Source: CAVSRC01 sp963762605 | Lineage (GTDB): Bacteria; Pseudomonadota; Alphaproteobacteria; Rhizobiales; Kaistiaceae | Direction of reading: 5' to 3' | Assembly (NCBI GenBank): GCA_963762605.1 | Contig: CAVXLJ010000018.1 | Coordinates: 245,597-309,596, forward strand | Length of the DNA stretch: 64,000 nt | Shown: one piece after another, positions 34,900 to 43,663 of the stretch | Layout: each line of letters begins with the position of its first letter | Numbering within the stretch: the stretch's first letter is position 1 | The notes under the pieces: generated by a model | What the model was told of the DNA's origin: nothing | What the model saw: only the letters and a program-made list of their open reading frames with translations | Databases searched by the model: none | Made by a program: the position numbers and the translations under genes

Positions 34900-35384
34900 T
34901 GACTGCGAAGCGAGGGCGAGGGCGGCCGGCCAAGCTCACCGTCGAGACTGTCGGCAGGGCGCTGGCGGCTTCCTATGGCGTGAAGGCAGACGCCGCTCGG
35001 CGGCTGAAGGTGGCTCGGTACACCGTGTCCGCCTACTGCGATCGGCACGCCGAGCTGCGGGCAATCGTCGTCGAGGCGAATGAAACGCTTCTCGATCTCG
35101 CCGAGAGCGCCATCGTGAAGACCATCAAGAGCGGCAGCCGCGACGCCTGGAGGGCCGCCGCATTCGTTTTGCGCGCCCGTGGCAAGGCGCGCGGCTGGAG
35201 CATCACCATGGTAGAAATTCAACCACCGAAACCGCCGGCGCCCAGTCTCGCGCACCTCAGCTCGGACGAGCTGCACGATCGTGTCGCGACGTTGGAAAAG
35301 ATGCGCGAGAAGGTCGAGCGCGGCGAGGAATTGACGCTCGGCGAGCTCGCTCTCTTGGCAGCCGGAGAACCGGGCCATGCCTAA
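34896..35384 (+). CDS. Phage-like protein with DNA-binding N-terminus (terminase-small-like?)
   Basis: The 162-residue protein begins MMTAKRGRGRPAKLTVETV, which includes an AT-hook-like GRGRPAK. It continues with a helix-turn-helix-like AASYGVKADAARRLKVARYTVSAYC. The layout of basic N-terminus and HTH followed by helical segments resembles small terminase subunits, but the large subunit is not present and I am not certain. Its stop overlaps the start of the gp10-like gene by 8 bases, so translation is probably coupled. Confidence 0.6.
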   Translation: MMTAKRGRGRPAKLTVETVGRALAASYGVKADAARRLKVARYTVSAYCDRHAELRAIVVEANETLLDLAESAIVKTIKSGSRDAWRAAAFVLRARGKARGWSITMVEIQPPKPPAPSLAHLSSDELHDRVATLEKMREKVERGEELTLGELALLAAGEPGHA

Positions 35385-35769
35385 CACCTTTGACCTCGAC
35401 ATCGAAAAATGGGTGGCGAAGGTGAAGGGCCGCGCCGATATCGTCGTGCGCAAGCTGGCTTTGGACATCCTCAGCCGCGTCGTGTTGCGATCGCCTGTCG
35501 ACACCGGGCGCTTCCGTGGAAACTGGCAGGTCGGTCTCGACGCGGCGCCGGGCGGCAATCTCAACGTCACAGACAAGAGCGGTGGCGGCACCATTGCTGC
35601 CGGCAGTGCGGTCGTCGGCCATGCGCAGGCGGGCGGCACCATCTTTATCGTCAATAATCTGAGCTATGGCCCGGCGCTCGAGCGCGGCTGGAGCAAGCAG
35701 GCGCCGGCCGGCATGGTCGGCCTGACCGTCGCCGAGTTTCAGCAGGCGGTCGCGAAGGCGAACCGCTGA
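35377..35769 (+). CDS. HK97 gp10-like phage tail-completion protein
   Basis: The 130-residue protein has the family signature SPVDTGRFRGNWQVGLD (about residues 38-54) and NNLSYGPALERGWSKQAPAGMV near the C-terminus, features of HK97 gp10-family tail or head-tail joining proteins. It shows that the element derives from a tailed phage. The overlap with the upstream gene (8 bases) and a close downstream gene suggest a structural operon. Confidence 0.85.
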   Translation: MPNTFDLDIEKWVAKVKGRADIVVRKLALDILSRVVLRSPVDTGRFRGNWQVGLDAAPGGNLNVTDKSGGGTIAAGSAVVGHAQAGGTIFIVNNLSYGPALERGWSKQAPAGMVGLTVAEFQQAVAKANR

Positions 35770-35849
35770 TCTGCGGACAGGGGCATTTCTCAGGGTTGTC
35801 AACCGAAACCACCGCGCCCGACGATGCGGGGGTGCATAGGGGTGCTCAC

Positions 35850-36224
35850 ATGGCCGCGCTCGGCGACATCGTGACGACGCCGGCCTCGCCGGGCGCGTGG
35901 GTGGTCGCCGGGCCCTATTTCGGTTCGGTGCCGGGCTGGCGGCTAGTTCGTCGCTCGGCGAGCGTCGCCGACGCACTGGAGGCGTTCAGCGAGGCCGATG
36001 CGCGGCTCACCGTGTTGGCATCGCCGACGTTTGCACCGGGGCAATCGGTCAAGGTAGCGCTTCTGGGAACCGGCATCGTCGTTGCCGATCGTGGCGAAAC
36101 GGTCAGGGTGCGCCTGTCGCGCCGCCATCCGACGAAGGGCGGCGAGTGTGTGATCGGCTGGACGAATGAGACCGACGTCGACCGGGCAGGCCTTGTAGCT
36201 GAGAACCTGAGCATGTTCCTCTGA
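35850..36224 (+). CDS. Hypothetical phage-like protein
   Basis: The 124-residue product contains MAALGDIVTTPASPGAWVVAG and mixed beta segments (QSVKVALLGTGIVVAD, TVRVRLSRRHPTKGG). I recognise no domain. The ATG 35850 is preferred; the frame could open at a TTG at 35796, adding 18 residues. It lies 80 bases after the gp10-like gene on the same strand, suggesting a tail or neck protein, which is inference from order only. Confidence 0.55.
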   Translation: MAALGDIVTTPASPGAWVVAGPYFGSVPGWRLVRRSASVADALEAFSEADARLTVLASPTFAPGQSVKVALLGTGIVVADRGETVRVRLSRRHPTKGGECVIGWTNETDVDRAGLVAENLSMFL

Positions 36225-36484
36225 GTGCGCATCAGCGCACCAACTCACGCTTTCCAACAGAAATCGCCGCGCCCGGGTGGCGCGGGTAGCAGCGGGGTGT
36301 CCAATGAGCGCCTTTCTGGTCGTTCGGCATGCGGCGCCCGCCCTGACACAGCAAAGGAGAAAGAAGCCATATCCCCGCTGACCTTCCGCCTCTGTGGGTT
36401 CCGCCCAAGCCGGCCATCATCCATCCCGATCCGGGTCTCGCCGCCGCCGACCAGTGGCTGGCGCGCAATGGCCTGCCGCGCCAC

Positions 36485-37264
36485 GTGCGCCGGGCCGTGC
36501 TGGCGGAGCTGCGCCGGGTCATGGACGCGCCGCGCGGCATCGTGCGGGCAACGGCGGAGGACTTGGCGCGCTATGCGAACGTCGATCCGCGCCTGCTTCT
36601 CGGGATGCCCGGCGGCATCAGCGCGGCGTCGCGGGGCAGCAAGGGGACGAAGAGCAGGCCGCCGCTGATTCTGACCTACATCACGTCGCGCACGGCGGGG
36701 AGTGGAAGCTCCAAGACTTTTGCGGCATCGCAGATCGGCACGGCCGCAGCGGATCGCCTGGTCATGGTCTTGCCGGCCGCGATGGGCGGCGGTGGCGGAA
36801 GCCTGAATTCTCTGACCATTGGGGGATCTGACGCAACGAAAGTTGTCACTTCGCCAGTGAACGCCGACATCGCATCAATCGCGACGCTTCTGGTGCCCTC
36901 GGGCGCGACAGCCGACATCGTCGTGAACTGGAGTGATTCCCATGACGGCACCACGATCAGCATCTACACGTTGACGGGCTACGAGTTGGCAACGGCCTTT
37001 GACAGTGGATCGAACGAAGGAACGAGCTCTCGATCGGCCTCTCTGGCTTATCCCGACGGGGGTGTGGCAGTGGCGATCGCAGCCAACTTCGCCAATGCCG
37101 ACATGACGTGGAGTTCTCTCACGCGCCTCTATAACGCATCAAATAGCGGGTCCAAATACAGTTCGGCGGGCGCGACCGGGTTAAGCGCGGCGACGCCTCA
37201 CACCGAAACAGTGACGTGGGGCGGCGGCAATCACGGGCCGCTCGCTGTCGCGTCGTGGGTGTGA
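36485..37264 (+). CDS. Hypothetical phage protein, N-terminus uncertain
   Basis: The 259-residue frame starts at a GTG (36485), but coherent codons extend upstream to about 36371: ADLPPLWVPPKPAIIHPDPG precedes the GTG. An AAGGAG ribosome-binding site (36354-36359) stands where an ATG should follow. One base inserted between 36370 and 36371 would create ATG ATC CCC GCT, a plausible start MIPADLPPLWV. The C-terminal half is Ser/Thr/Gly-rich (SASLAYPDGGVAVAIAANF) and looks like a beta-rich structural protein. A 25-codon frame at 36304-36381 overlaps this region and may be a small gene. Confidence 0.6.
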   Translation: MRRAVLAELRRVMDAPRGIVRATAEDLARYANVDPRLLLGMPGGISAASRGSKGTKSRPPLILTYITSRTAGSGSSKTFAASQIGTAAADRLVMVLPAAMGGGGGSLNSLTIGGSDATKVVTSPVNADIASIATLLVPSGATADIVVNWSDSHDGTTISIYTLTGYELATAFDSGSNEGTSSRSASLAYPDGGVAVAIAANFANADMTWSSLTRLYNASNSGSKYSSAGATGLSAATPHTETVTWGGGNHGPLAVASWV

Positions 37265-37309
37265 CCGTGCTACGTCCCCGTAGCTGTCGGCGAGCGCGAG
37301 GGCGAAATC

Positions 37310-37678
37310 GTGTTCTACGACGACCCGGACAATCTCGGCGGCAGCCGGGTGATGGCCGGGGGCAACGCAAGGGTTTCGGTCGCGCCTCTCGCGAGCATTC
37401 TGCACGAGCAGCAGGTGGACCGGGACTATCCCTTCCAGGTCGCGATTGTTGTGCCACCTGGAGGGCTGGGGACGCGCCTCAACGAACTGCACGCCTGGGC
37501 ACTGGCAAACCACCCCAACTACCTTACCCGGTCGGCCGGCCGCCACCCGGACCAGGCAATGCGCTGGTGCTTCAGGGAGGAGGCGGGCGCGGCGGCTTAT
37601 CTGTTCCAGCACGTCGCTGCAGCAATCAACCCGACCTGGTCTCCATCCGCCAACGTGATCATCTACGCGGGGGCGTGA
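37310..37678 (+). CDS. Hypothetical phage-like protein
   Basis: The 122-residue protein starts with GTG (MFYDDPDNLGGSRV). In-frame codons upstream (CYVPVAVGEREGEI, from 37265) also read like protein, but contain no start codon. Its TGA overlaps the ATG of the next tiny gene (TGATG at 37676-37680). No recognised domain is present. Confidence 0.5.
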   Translation: MFYDDPDNLGGSRVMAGGNARVSVAPLASILHEQQVDRDYPFQVAIVVPPGGLGTRLNELHAWALANHPNYLTRSAGRHPDQAMRWCFREEAGAAAYLFQHVAAAINPTWSPSANVIIYAGA

Positions 37679-37778
37679 TGACTGTGCTCAACGTCCCCAG
37701 AGCCAGATCGACCGGCTCAAGCTCGAAGCGGAGGGGGCCGCGTTGCAGAAGCAGGCAAAGAAGGCCGCCGTTTCGTAA
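37678..37778 (+). pseudogene. Tiny phage gene, frameshifted
   Basis: An ATG at 37678 overlaps the preceding stop (TGATG). It opens MTVLNVP, and in a second frame follows SQIDRLKLEAEGAALQKQAK, a charged helical peptide ending at a TAA (37776). The span of 101 bases is one short of a multiple of three, so one deleted base would explain it. Expected product is about 33 residues. Confidence 0.45.
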
Positions 37779-38666
37779 TGCCTTGCTCGACATCGGCAAA
37801 AGCCGTTTCTTCGGCATAGCGTTGGGAGATGGTGTCCCACTCTGGCGGCAACACCGTTTCTATACGCTGTTCAACGTGCGTCGCGTGAACCGATTTCCAG
37901 GCGTCGGAGAAGCTGAAGAACTGCGTCAGAAAGTCCGGCCAGGGCGACCGCGGGATGAAATGTTCCAACTCGGCACGAGCCGGGTGATCGAAAAGAAAGC
38001 GCGGACCGCTCCAGGGTTTGACCAGTCCCATGAAGTGCGTGACGACCGGATCAAATACTTCACGGATTATGGAGAAGAGGCCGAAATAGGTCATATTGAA
38101 GGACGGCGATAACTCCAGCCAATTTCCCGTCAACAACATGTTGAGCGCCACCTGATCGTCTACGCGGTGTTTGAGGCTTGTAGCTCACCAGCGCCGCTCC
38201 AGTTCCTCGCTCAGGTAGGCCGCGCAATCGATCACCAGGACGCCGGCATTGAGCTTTCGTATCGGGTTTGTGGGGCTTTCCAATCCGTAGTACTGGACCG
38301 CGGCGATGGCGTGGCCTTTCATGTCGAGATAGAACAGGCGCACCAGATCGACACTTTCGACATAGGTATCGACGTCGAGGTAGATGATGGCAGAGCCGGT
38401 GACAGAGCCTTCGGGAGGAAAATACGGGAGAACGTGGCGCCAGAAAGTCTGCCAGAGAGGCCGGGCATCGGTTGAGATACTTGGAAGTGGCGAAGATCGA
38501 TGCCATCGGCGAATGGCATGGCGCCCGCAAATCGTCGAAAGAAGTTGGACAAAAGCGAGATGGTGACGTCTCGCCTGTCGATCATGGTCCGCAAGCGTTG
38601 TACGGCCCAGAATGCTGCGGGAAAAAGCTTTGCGTCACTGGCGATGGCTATCACATTTTCGGCCAT
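37717..38666 (-). pseudogene. Family 8 glycosyltransferase, broken by a frameshift and a TGA
   Basis: Three reading parts together make a GT8 protein of about 316 residues: MAENVIAIASDAKLFPAAFW (38666 onwards), then after a frameshift near 38474 TDARPLWQTFWRHVLPYF, YLDVDTYVESVDL (the metal-binding DxD) and NAGVLVIDCAAYLSEELERRW. A TGA (38185-38187) is followed in the same frame by TSLKHRVDDQVALNMLLTGNW with the GT8 DQ/LN motif. The 950-base span is one less than a multiple of three. GT8 enzymes transfer sugars from UDP-sugars, so this may once have modified surface glycans. It is on the opposite strand to the rest of the element. Confidence 0.75.
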
Positions 38667-38830
38667 GCCTCCGTAGGTAATCGCTGCCGGCTAGGACGTC
38701 AACGAAGCGGCTGGCGGCGCTGATCCCGGTCCTCTGACATCTGAAAATAGAGGCCTCCATGACCATCGCGACGGCATCGCCGGCGCTGAACCCGTTCGCC
38801 CGAACTCTCCCCCACCCGTGAGATCTGCCC

Positions 38831-38962
38831 ATGCACCTCCATCCTCAATGGCGGGCGATCCTTCGGCGCGCCTGGTCGATCCGCCTGGTCCCGCTGACGC
38901 GCCATCAGCGGCCTGAGCGCTCCATAGCGCCGCTTTCCGGCACTTCGTCGCCGCTCGGGTAG
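38831..38962 (+). CDS. Possible small phage membrane/holin-like peptide, C-terminus degenerate
   Basis: A 43-codon frame starts MHLHPQWRAILRRAWSIRL. That N-terminus resembles a small holin-associated phage family in which a membrane helix follows. Here the remainder (VPLTRHQRPERSIAPLSG) is not hydrophobic, so a frameshift or loss of the helix is likely. Low-confidence call based on a short match. Confidence 0.35.
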   Translation: MHLHPQWRAILRRAWSIRLVPLTRHQRPERSIAPLSGTSSPLG

Positions 38963-39003
38963 CGCTCGGGTGCTGCCGCGCCCCTTTCGACCAGGAGGAT
39001 GCT

Positions 39004-39288
39004 ATGCGCGCTGCCGCCGTGGCGCCGACGATGACGTCGGCGCGCCGAGCCTATTTGCTCGCCGTTGCCAAGGGCCAGCACTTGCCCGGCGGCCAGGCAG
39101 GGCACGCCTGCCGGGCCTTGGGCTGGATCGAATGGCAGGCCGAGCTCGTTGAAGGCGGCACCATCACCGAAACCGCCTACGCCGCGCTGAGCCAGGAGCG
39201 CGGCCGCGTGCATTTCAAGTTCCGGGCCCCCCGGCAAACCATCCTCACCGCCGCCGGGCGCAAAGCGCTCGGCGATCTGCCAACCTGA
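39004..39288 (+). CDS. Hypothetical phage-element protein
   Basis: The 94-residue protein (AYLLAVAKGQHLPGGQAGHA, and a C-terminal LTAAGRKALGDL) resembles a winged-helix fold with repeated beta segments, but no family is recognised. A perfect AGGAGG ribosome-binding site precedes the ATG at 39004. The next gene begins 15 bases downstream of its stop. Confidence 0.6.
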   Translation: MRAAAVAPTMTSARRAYLLAVAKGQHLPGGQAGHACRALGWIEWQAELVEGGTITETAYAALSQERGRVHFKFRAPRQTILTAAGRKALGDLPT

Positions 39289-39303
39289 CGAAAGGAGAAA
39301 CCC

Positions 39304-39711
39304 GTGCGCATCGTGAATTCGCCGAAGCTGACTAAGGTTGTGGCCGCCGAACCGTCCGCGGCACCGATTCCGCCGTGGCTGGCACCGGCCGTCGTGACGC
39401 GGTTCAAGAAGTTGACCGATCCTGACGGCGACGCTGTGATCGATCGGCTCGCCACCGCCATGGAGATAGCTCGCAATGCGGCGACGAAGGCGAGGGCGGG
39501 CCATCTTGCCATCATGGGCGACCCTCTCCAGACGGAGCTCGCCAACATGAAGCGGTCGCGTGACAACACCTTCCGCGTGGTCGCCCCTGCGCTCAAAGCG
39601 TTCGACAGCTCGCTGAAGGAAGCGCACGACGCGATCAAGGATCTCGAGGCCGCCATGACGCCCAAGGCGCCGCCGATCGCGTCGGAAATCAGAGCGCTCT
39701 GGCGCGGATGA
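39304..39711 (+). CDS. Hypothetical helical protein
   Basis: The 135-residue protein begins with GTG, after an AAAGGAGAAA ribosome-binding site, and is mainly helical and charged (DGDAVIDRLATAMEIARNAAT, FDSSLKEAHDAIKDLEAAM). A coiled-coil or tail-tape-like role is possible; nothing is certain. Its stop overlaps the next ATG (ATGA at 39708-39711). Confidence 0.55.
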   Translation: MRIVNSPKLTKVVAAEPSAAPIPPWLAPAVVTRFKKLTDPDGDAVIDRLATAMEIARNAATKARAGHLAIMGDPLQTELANMKRSRDNTFRVVAPALKAFDSSLKEAHDAIKDLEAAMTPKAPPIASEIRALWRG

Positions 39712-40014
39712 AGACGGAAGAGCGCGCGCATGTGCTGGCCGGATGCGACGACGAGACGGCAGGCGCCGTGATGGCGGGCGCACCATTTCTGTCCGGCATG
39801 AGCGAGGGCGAGAAGGCAAACTTCGTCAACCTCTTTCGCGTCCGCCGCTTTCCTGTCCAGCTCGCGCGCGTCGCCCGTTTCCGGCAGGCCATTGAAGCCG
39901 TTGAACGCGCCGGAACCATCCTCATGGCTTCGCCGATTCCCGACTCCGGCCGGCAAGATCGCCGAAGCCGAGGCGCGGGCCGCGCGGGCTGCCGCGGCGA
40001 TGGCGGCGGAATAG
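39708..40014 (+). pseudogene. Small helical protein, C-terminus frameshifted
   Basis: The gene starts at an ATG that overlaps the previous stop by 4 bases, and encodes MKTEERAHVLAGCDDETAGA and later FRQAIEAVERAGTILMAS. After about 39930 the annotated frame becomes Arg/Gly-rich and unlike protein, while another frame reads TPAGKIAEAEARAARAAAAM and stops at 40012. That alternative fits an Ala/Glu helix. The span is 307 bases, one more than a multiple of three. Unknown function. Confidence 0.5.
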
Positions 40015-40173
40015 TTCCAAAGTCTTTTTAGGACGAAACGTCCTAGAAATACTTCGCGCGTTGAACGTATTCAACAGATTGCGGCGGGCCATCTATAGGA
40101 CAACTCATCCTTTGAAGTAGATCGGCGCAATGCATATCCTTGAAGCATCGACAATTCCTCAAGGAGAAGCGCA

Positions 40174-40374
40174 ATGGCTGCCAAACCGGATAAAGTGAAG
40201 CTCGCCGATCGGATCGATGATCTCGGCATCAAGGCGGACCTTCTGCATCTCGCCATCATGGGCGAGGCGTCCCTCGGGAGCGGTGACGAAGACACCGCTC
40301 TGCCGCTCACATGCTGCGCGCGCGAGATCGCCGCGGCGCTTCACGACCTTGCCCGCGAGGTCGCGCTCGCCTGA
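40174..40374 (+). CDS. Small conserved element protein
   Basis: The 66-residue protein (MAAKPDKVKLADRIDDLGIK and CAREIAAALHDLAREVAL) is helical with two adjacent Cys. The ATG 40174 follows an AAGGAGAAGCGCA ribosome-binding region. No domain is recognised. It is the last gene before attR; 40375-40580 contains no gene. Confidence 0.55.
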   Translation: MAAKPDKVKLADRIDDLGIKADLLHLAIMGEASLGSGDEDTALPLTCCAREIAAALHDLAREVALA

Positions 40375-40580
40375 TCCATCCCCTCAATTGAGGGCTTGCT
40401 CGCCGTCGGTACGCGAGGTTGGGGGTTTTTCACTGTGGCTAGCGACGCCGGTCGTGTAGGGCCGGTATGGGCGCTCACGGGGGCGGACGGCAATGCCGGT
40501 CGCTCCCGCTGTCCCTTGCGGATCGTTACTCGACGGTACACCTGGGGTCGAAATTGACTTGAGGGAAATCATCTAAGTAG

Positions 40581-40655
<75 letters not shown>

Positions 40656-40770
40656 ACTCGGCGCCAAGGGGTAGCAGCGCCGCCTGGCGGCGACAAGCGC
40701 CGGTCTGTTACTAGCGCAGCTTGCTTGCGGCTTCGTCAACGCGCGCTACGATTGGGCGGAGGACGATTTC

Positions 40771-41871
40771 ATGACCGAACGATTCCACCGTATCGCGGCG
40801 GCGGGCATCGCGCTCACCGTCGACTTGGCTGTCGGCCACATTCGCAACTTCGCGATTCAAACGGGCGGCCGCACGCTGACGCCGCTGCACACCGCGCCGT
40901 GGGTGGACGATCCGGCAATCACTGACGATCCGGAGATCGTGCCGAACCTGAAATATCTCTCCGGCGATTTCTTCTGCGCCGCGTTCGGCGGAAACGACGT
41001 CGAGGCGGACACGCCGCCGCACGGCTGGCCGGCCAATTCGCCGTGGCGGGTTGTCGGCGAGGAACGCAGCGGCGGCGCCGTCACGGTGCGCTTCGAATTG
41101 GAGAAGCGGGTGATGGGCGCGCGGCTCACCAAGGCGTTGACGCTTCGCGACGGCCATCCCTTCCTCTATGAGCGCCATGTGTTCAGCGGCGGCGCGGGGG
41201 CGGTCTCGGTGTCGAACCACGCCATGACCCATTTCAGCGGCGAGGGGCGCCTGTCGTTCTCGCCCAAGGCCTTCGGCGAGCTGCCGGAGATGACACAGGA
41301 AAGCGATCCGGCCAGAGGCCGTTCGCTGTTCGCCACCGACAGGCGCTTCACCGATCTCGGGCAATTGCCGCTGGCCGACGGCACCACCGCGGACCTCCAT
41401 CACTATCCGGTGGGCGAACGCCATGAGGACTTCGTCATGCTGGTCGAAGCGCCGGAATCGCGGCTCGGCTGGGCGGCGGCGGTGCGGCCCGATGACGGCG
41501 ACATCATGCTGAGCCTGAAGAACCCGGAGGAGGTTCCGGTCACCTTCCTGTGGTTCAGCAATGGCGGGCGCGTCTACAAGCCGTGGAACGGGCGCCACCT
41601 CGGCGTGCTCGGCATCGAGGAGGCGCGGGCCTATTCGGCCTACGGCCACGCGGCCTCGATCGCGCCCAACCCGCTGTCCAAGGCCGGCATCCCGACCGCG
41701 CTGACACTTCTGCCGGATGGCAGCGTCGCCGTGCGCCATGTGATCGGCGGCGTGCCGCTGCCGGAGGGCTGGACGCGTGTCGTCGCCATCCACCCGGGCA
41801 GCGACAGCCTGGTGCTCAGGGGCGACGGAGGCGAGGTGCGGGTGCCATTCGACGCCGCGTTTCTAGGTTGA
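40771..41871 (+). CDS. Galactose-mutarotase-like fold protein (aldose 1-epimerase-like)
   Basis: The 366-residue, beta-rich protein has the general pattern of the galactose mutarotase superfamily: GGRTLTPLHTAPWVDD near the start, LSGDFFCAAFGGNDVEADTPPHGW and LRDGHPFLYERHVFSGG. Key His and Glu of classical GalM cannot be assigned with confidence. Family members bind hexoses, and substrate is unknown. It begins 116 bases after the tRNA-Thr and its stop overlaps the convergent rlmB gene by 9 bases. Confidence 0.72.
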   Translation: MTERFHRIAAAGIALTVDLAVGHIRNFAIQTGGRTLTPLHTAPWVDDPAITDDPEIVPNLKYLSGDFFCAAFGGNDVEADTPPHGWPANSPWRVVGEERSGGAVTVRFELEKRVMGARLTKALTLRDGHPFLYERHVFSGGAGAVSVSNHAMTHFSGEGRLSFSPKAFGELPEMTQESDPARGRSLFATDRRFTDLGQLPLADGTTADLHHYPVGERHEDFVMLVEAPESRLGWAAAVRPDDGDIMLSLKNPEEVPVTFLWFSNGGRVYKPWNGRHLGVLGIEEARAYSAYGHAASIAPNPLSKAGIPTALTLLPDGSVAVRHVIGGVPLPEGWTRVVAIHPGSDSLVLRGDGGEVRVPFDAAFLG

Positions 41872-42672
41872 GCCGAGGGCGCGGCGGGCGAGATAGAGCG
41901 CCAGCACGGCGGCATTGGAAACGTTGAGGCTGGCGATGGCGCCCGGCATGGTCAGCCGGGCGAGGCGGTCGCAGGTGTCGCGGGTCAGGCGGCGCAGCCC
42001 CTTGCCCTCGGCGCCCAGCACCAGCGCGATGCGTGCCCCCGCCATTGCCTCTTCGATCGGTGCTTCCGCTTCGCTGTCGAGCCCGATGCGGGTGAAGCCC
42101 ATGCGGCCGATCTCTTCGAGCGCGCGGGCGAGGTTCTGCACCTCGACCAGCGGAATGGCATCGAGCGCGCCGGAGGCGGCCTTCGCCAGCACCCCGGTTT
42201 CGGCCGGTGCGTGGCGGCCGGTGGTCACCACCGCATCGGCGGCGAAGGCGACGGAGGAGCGCAGGATGGCGCCGACATTGTGCGGGTCGGTGACCTGATC
42301 GAGCACGACGACGAGGCGGGCGTTCTTGAGATCTTCGAGCCGCAGAGTGGGCAGCGGCGCCACCTCGATGGCCGCGCCCTGATGCACCGCTTCGCCGCCC
42401 AGCAGACGGTCGAGCAGCTTCGGCGTGGTCTCTTCCGGCGTCATCGCGAGGCTGGCGCCGGCCTCGGTGAGACGGGTGAGCGCGTTCGGCGTGGCGAGGA
42501 TTCGCAGCACCTTGCGGCGCGGATTGGCGAGCGCTGCCAGTACCGGATGGATGCCGTAGATCCACAGGGAATCCGGCCGGCGCTCGGCTGGCGAGCGCGG
42601 CCGGAAGCGGTTCTGGGGCTTGCCGCCGCCGGAACGCGGGCGCTGATCGGTGCGGTGGCGGGTACGGTCCAT
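41863..42672 (-). CDS. rlmB: 23S rRNA 2'-O-methyltransferase RlmB (TrmH/SpoU family)
   Basis: The 269-residue protein has the SpoU/TrmH knot motifs: LVVVLDQVTDPHNVGAILRS, ALVLGAEGKGLRRLTRDTCD and MPGAIASLNVSNAAVLALYL. The N-terminal RNA-binding part is WIYGIHPVLAALANPRRKV. In this form it methylates G2251 of 23S rRNA; another TrmH-family target is possible. ATG 42672 starts a basic tail (MDRTRHRTDQRPRSGG). Upstream in the longer frame are tRNA-Tyr sequences read antisense. Confidence 0.88.
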   Translation of the reverse strand: MDRTRHRTDQRPRSGGGKPQNRFRPRSPAERRPDSLWIYGIHPVLAALANPRRKVLRILATPNALTRLTEAGASLAMTPEETTPKLLDRLLGGEAVHQGAAIEVAPLPTLRLEDLKNARLVVVLDQVTDPHNVGAILRSSVAFAADAVVTTGRHAPAETGVLAKAASGALDAIPLVEVQNLARALEEIGRMGFTRIGLDSEAEAPIEEAMAGARIALVLGAEGKGLRRLTRDTCDRLARLTMPGAIASLNVSNAAVLALYLARRALGST

Positions 42673-42845
42673 GGGCCGGCTTATAGGCCGGCGCCCACGT
42701 CGCGGACAATGGTGCCGATCGCCGGAGGTTACACGCGACGTTTCGCGTGCCGGTGGGCGTTGACAGGGCAGGGGGGCGTCGCCATAAACGCCGCCGCGGG
42801 ATGCCCGCCCGTCGGGGCTTTTTTGAGGGCCCGTGAATAGCTTGG

Positions 42846-42931
42846 GGGAGAGTGTCCCGAGCGGCAAAGGGGGCGGACTGTAAATCCGCTGGCTTACGCC
42901 TTCGTAGGTTCGAGTCCTACCTCTCCCACCA
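42846..42931 (+). tRNA. tRNA-Tyr (anticodon GTA)
   Basis: Acceptor GGGAGAG pairs with CTCTCCC, followed by A and encoded CCA. The anticodon loop ACTGTAAAT carries GTA, and a long variable arm (class II, GGCTTACGCC) follows. T-arm GTAGG TTCGAGT CCTAC is intact. It lies 174 bases downstream of the rlmB start, in the tRNA cluster before secE. Confidence 0.96.
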
Positions 42932-42985
42932 TCCTGCTTCGCGTGGCGCAGCCGCACGAATAGACTACGATAGGTTCCGCCTGCC

Positions 42986-43059
42986 GCGGGTGTAGCTCAA
43001 TGGTAGAGCAACAGCCTTCCAAGCTGATGACGAGGGTTCGATTCCCTTCACCCGCTCCA
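42986..43059 (+). tRNA. tRNA-Gly (anticodon TCC)
   Basis: Acceptor GCGGGTG pairs with CACCCGC, discriminator T, CCA encoded. Anticodon loop CTTCCAA carries TCC, and T-arm GAGGG TTCGATT CCCTT is present. Confidence 0.96.
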
Positions 43060-43136
43060 GCCGTCCGGTTTCCCGGCGGATCGGTGCCAAACCCTCTGGC
43101 GTTCGCCGGCGAACTTCTGCTATTTGACGCCGGCGT

Positions 43137-43212
<76 letters not shown>

Positions 43213-43238
43213 TCTCCCGCGATTTGCCGAGGTTGCCG

Positions 43239-43529
43239 TCAACGCCCGCGCACCAGCAGCGCGTCGGTTTGCGATGCCGCATGGCGGTGAGCAACGATGC
43301 GCCTGTAGGCATCGGAATCGTACCAGCTGTGGAAAGCCGCCTCGTCGGGAAAACGGATGAGGACGATGCGCCCCATGAGAGGCGAACCCTCCAGCACGAC
43401 GGGTGCATCGTCGACGGCGAGAACCTCGCCGCCGGTGCCGGCAAAGGCCTCGTCATAGGCGTCAAGATAGCGCTGGTATTCGACCGCGTCGCGGATGCGG
43501 ATCGTGGCAGAAAAGATGACCGACGGCAT
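43239..43529 (-). CDS. DUF1330 family protein
   Basis: The 96-residue protein matches DUF1330, a ferredoxin-like dimeric alpha/beta barrel family (VIFSATIRIRDAVEYQRYLD; later RIVLIRFPDEAAFHSWYDSD). Function is unknown; members of the wider fold act as small monooxygenases or stress proteins. The gene lies between tRNA-Trp and the glycine-rich gene, on the opposite strand. Confidence 0.88.
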   Translation of the reverse strand: MPSVIFSATIRIRDAVEYQRYLDAYDEAFAGTGGEVLAVDDAPVVLEGSPLMGRIVLIRFPDEAAFHSWYDSDAYRRIVAHRHAASQTDALLVRGR

Positions 43530-43663
43530 GAGCAGGCCCCGTTTTCAGTAAATCCCGTGCAAAGCGCCTGATGATGCAGATACCGCGTCGCTCAATTTGA
43601 CAACAGGGACTTAACTGCCACGCAACTTTTAGATGTTCCAATCTACCCAGACGAAGGTTCGCC

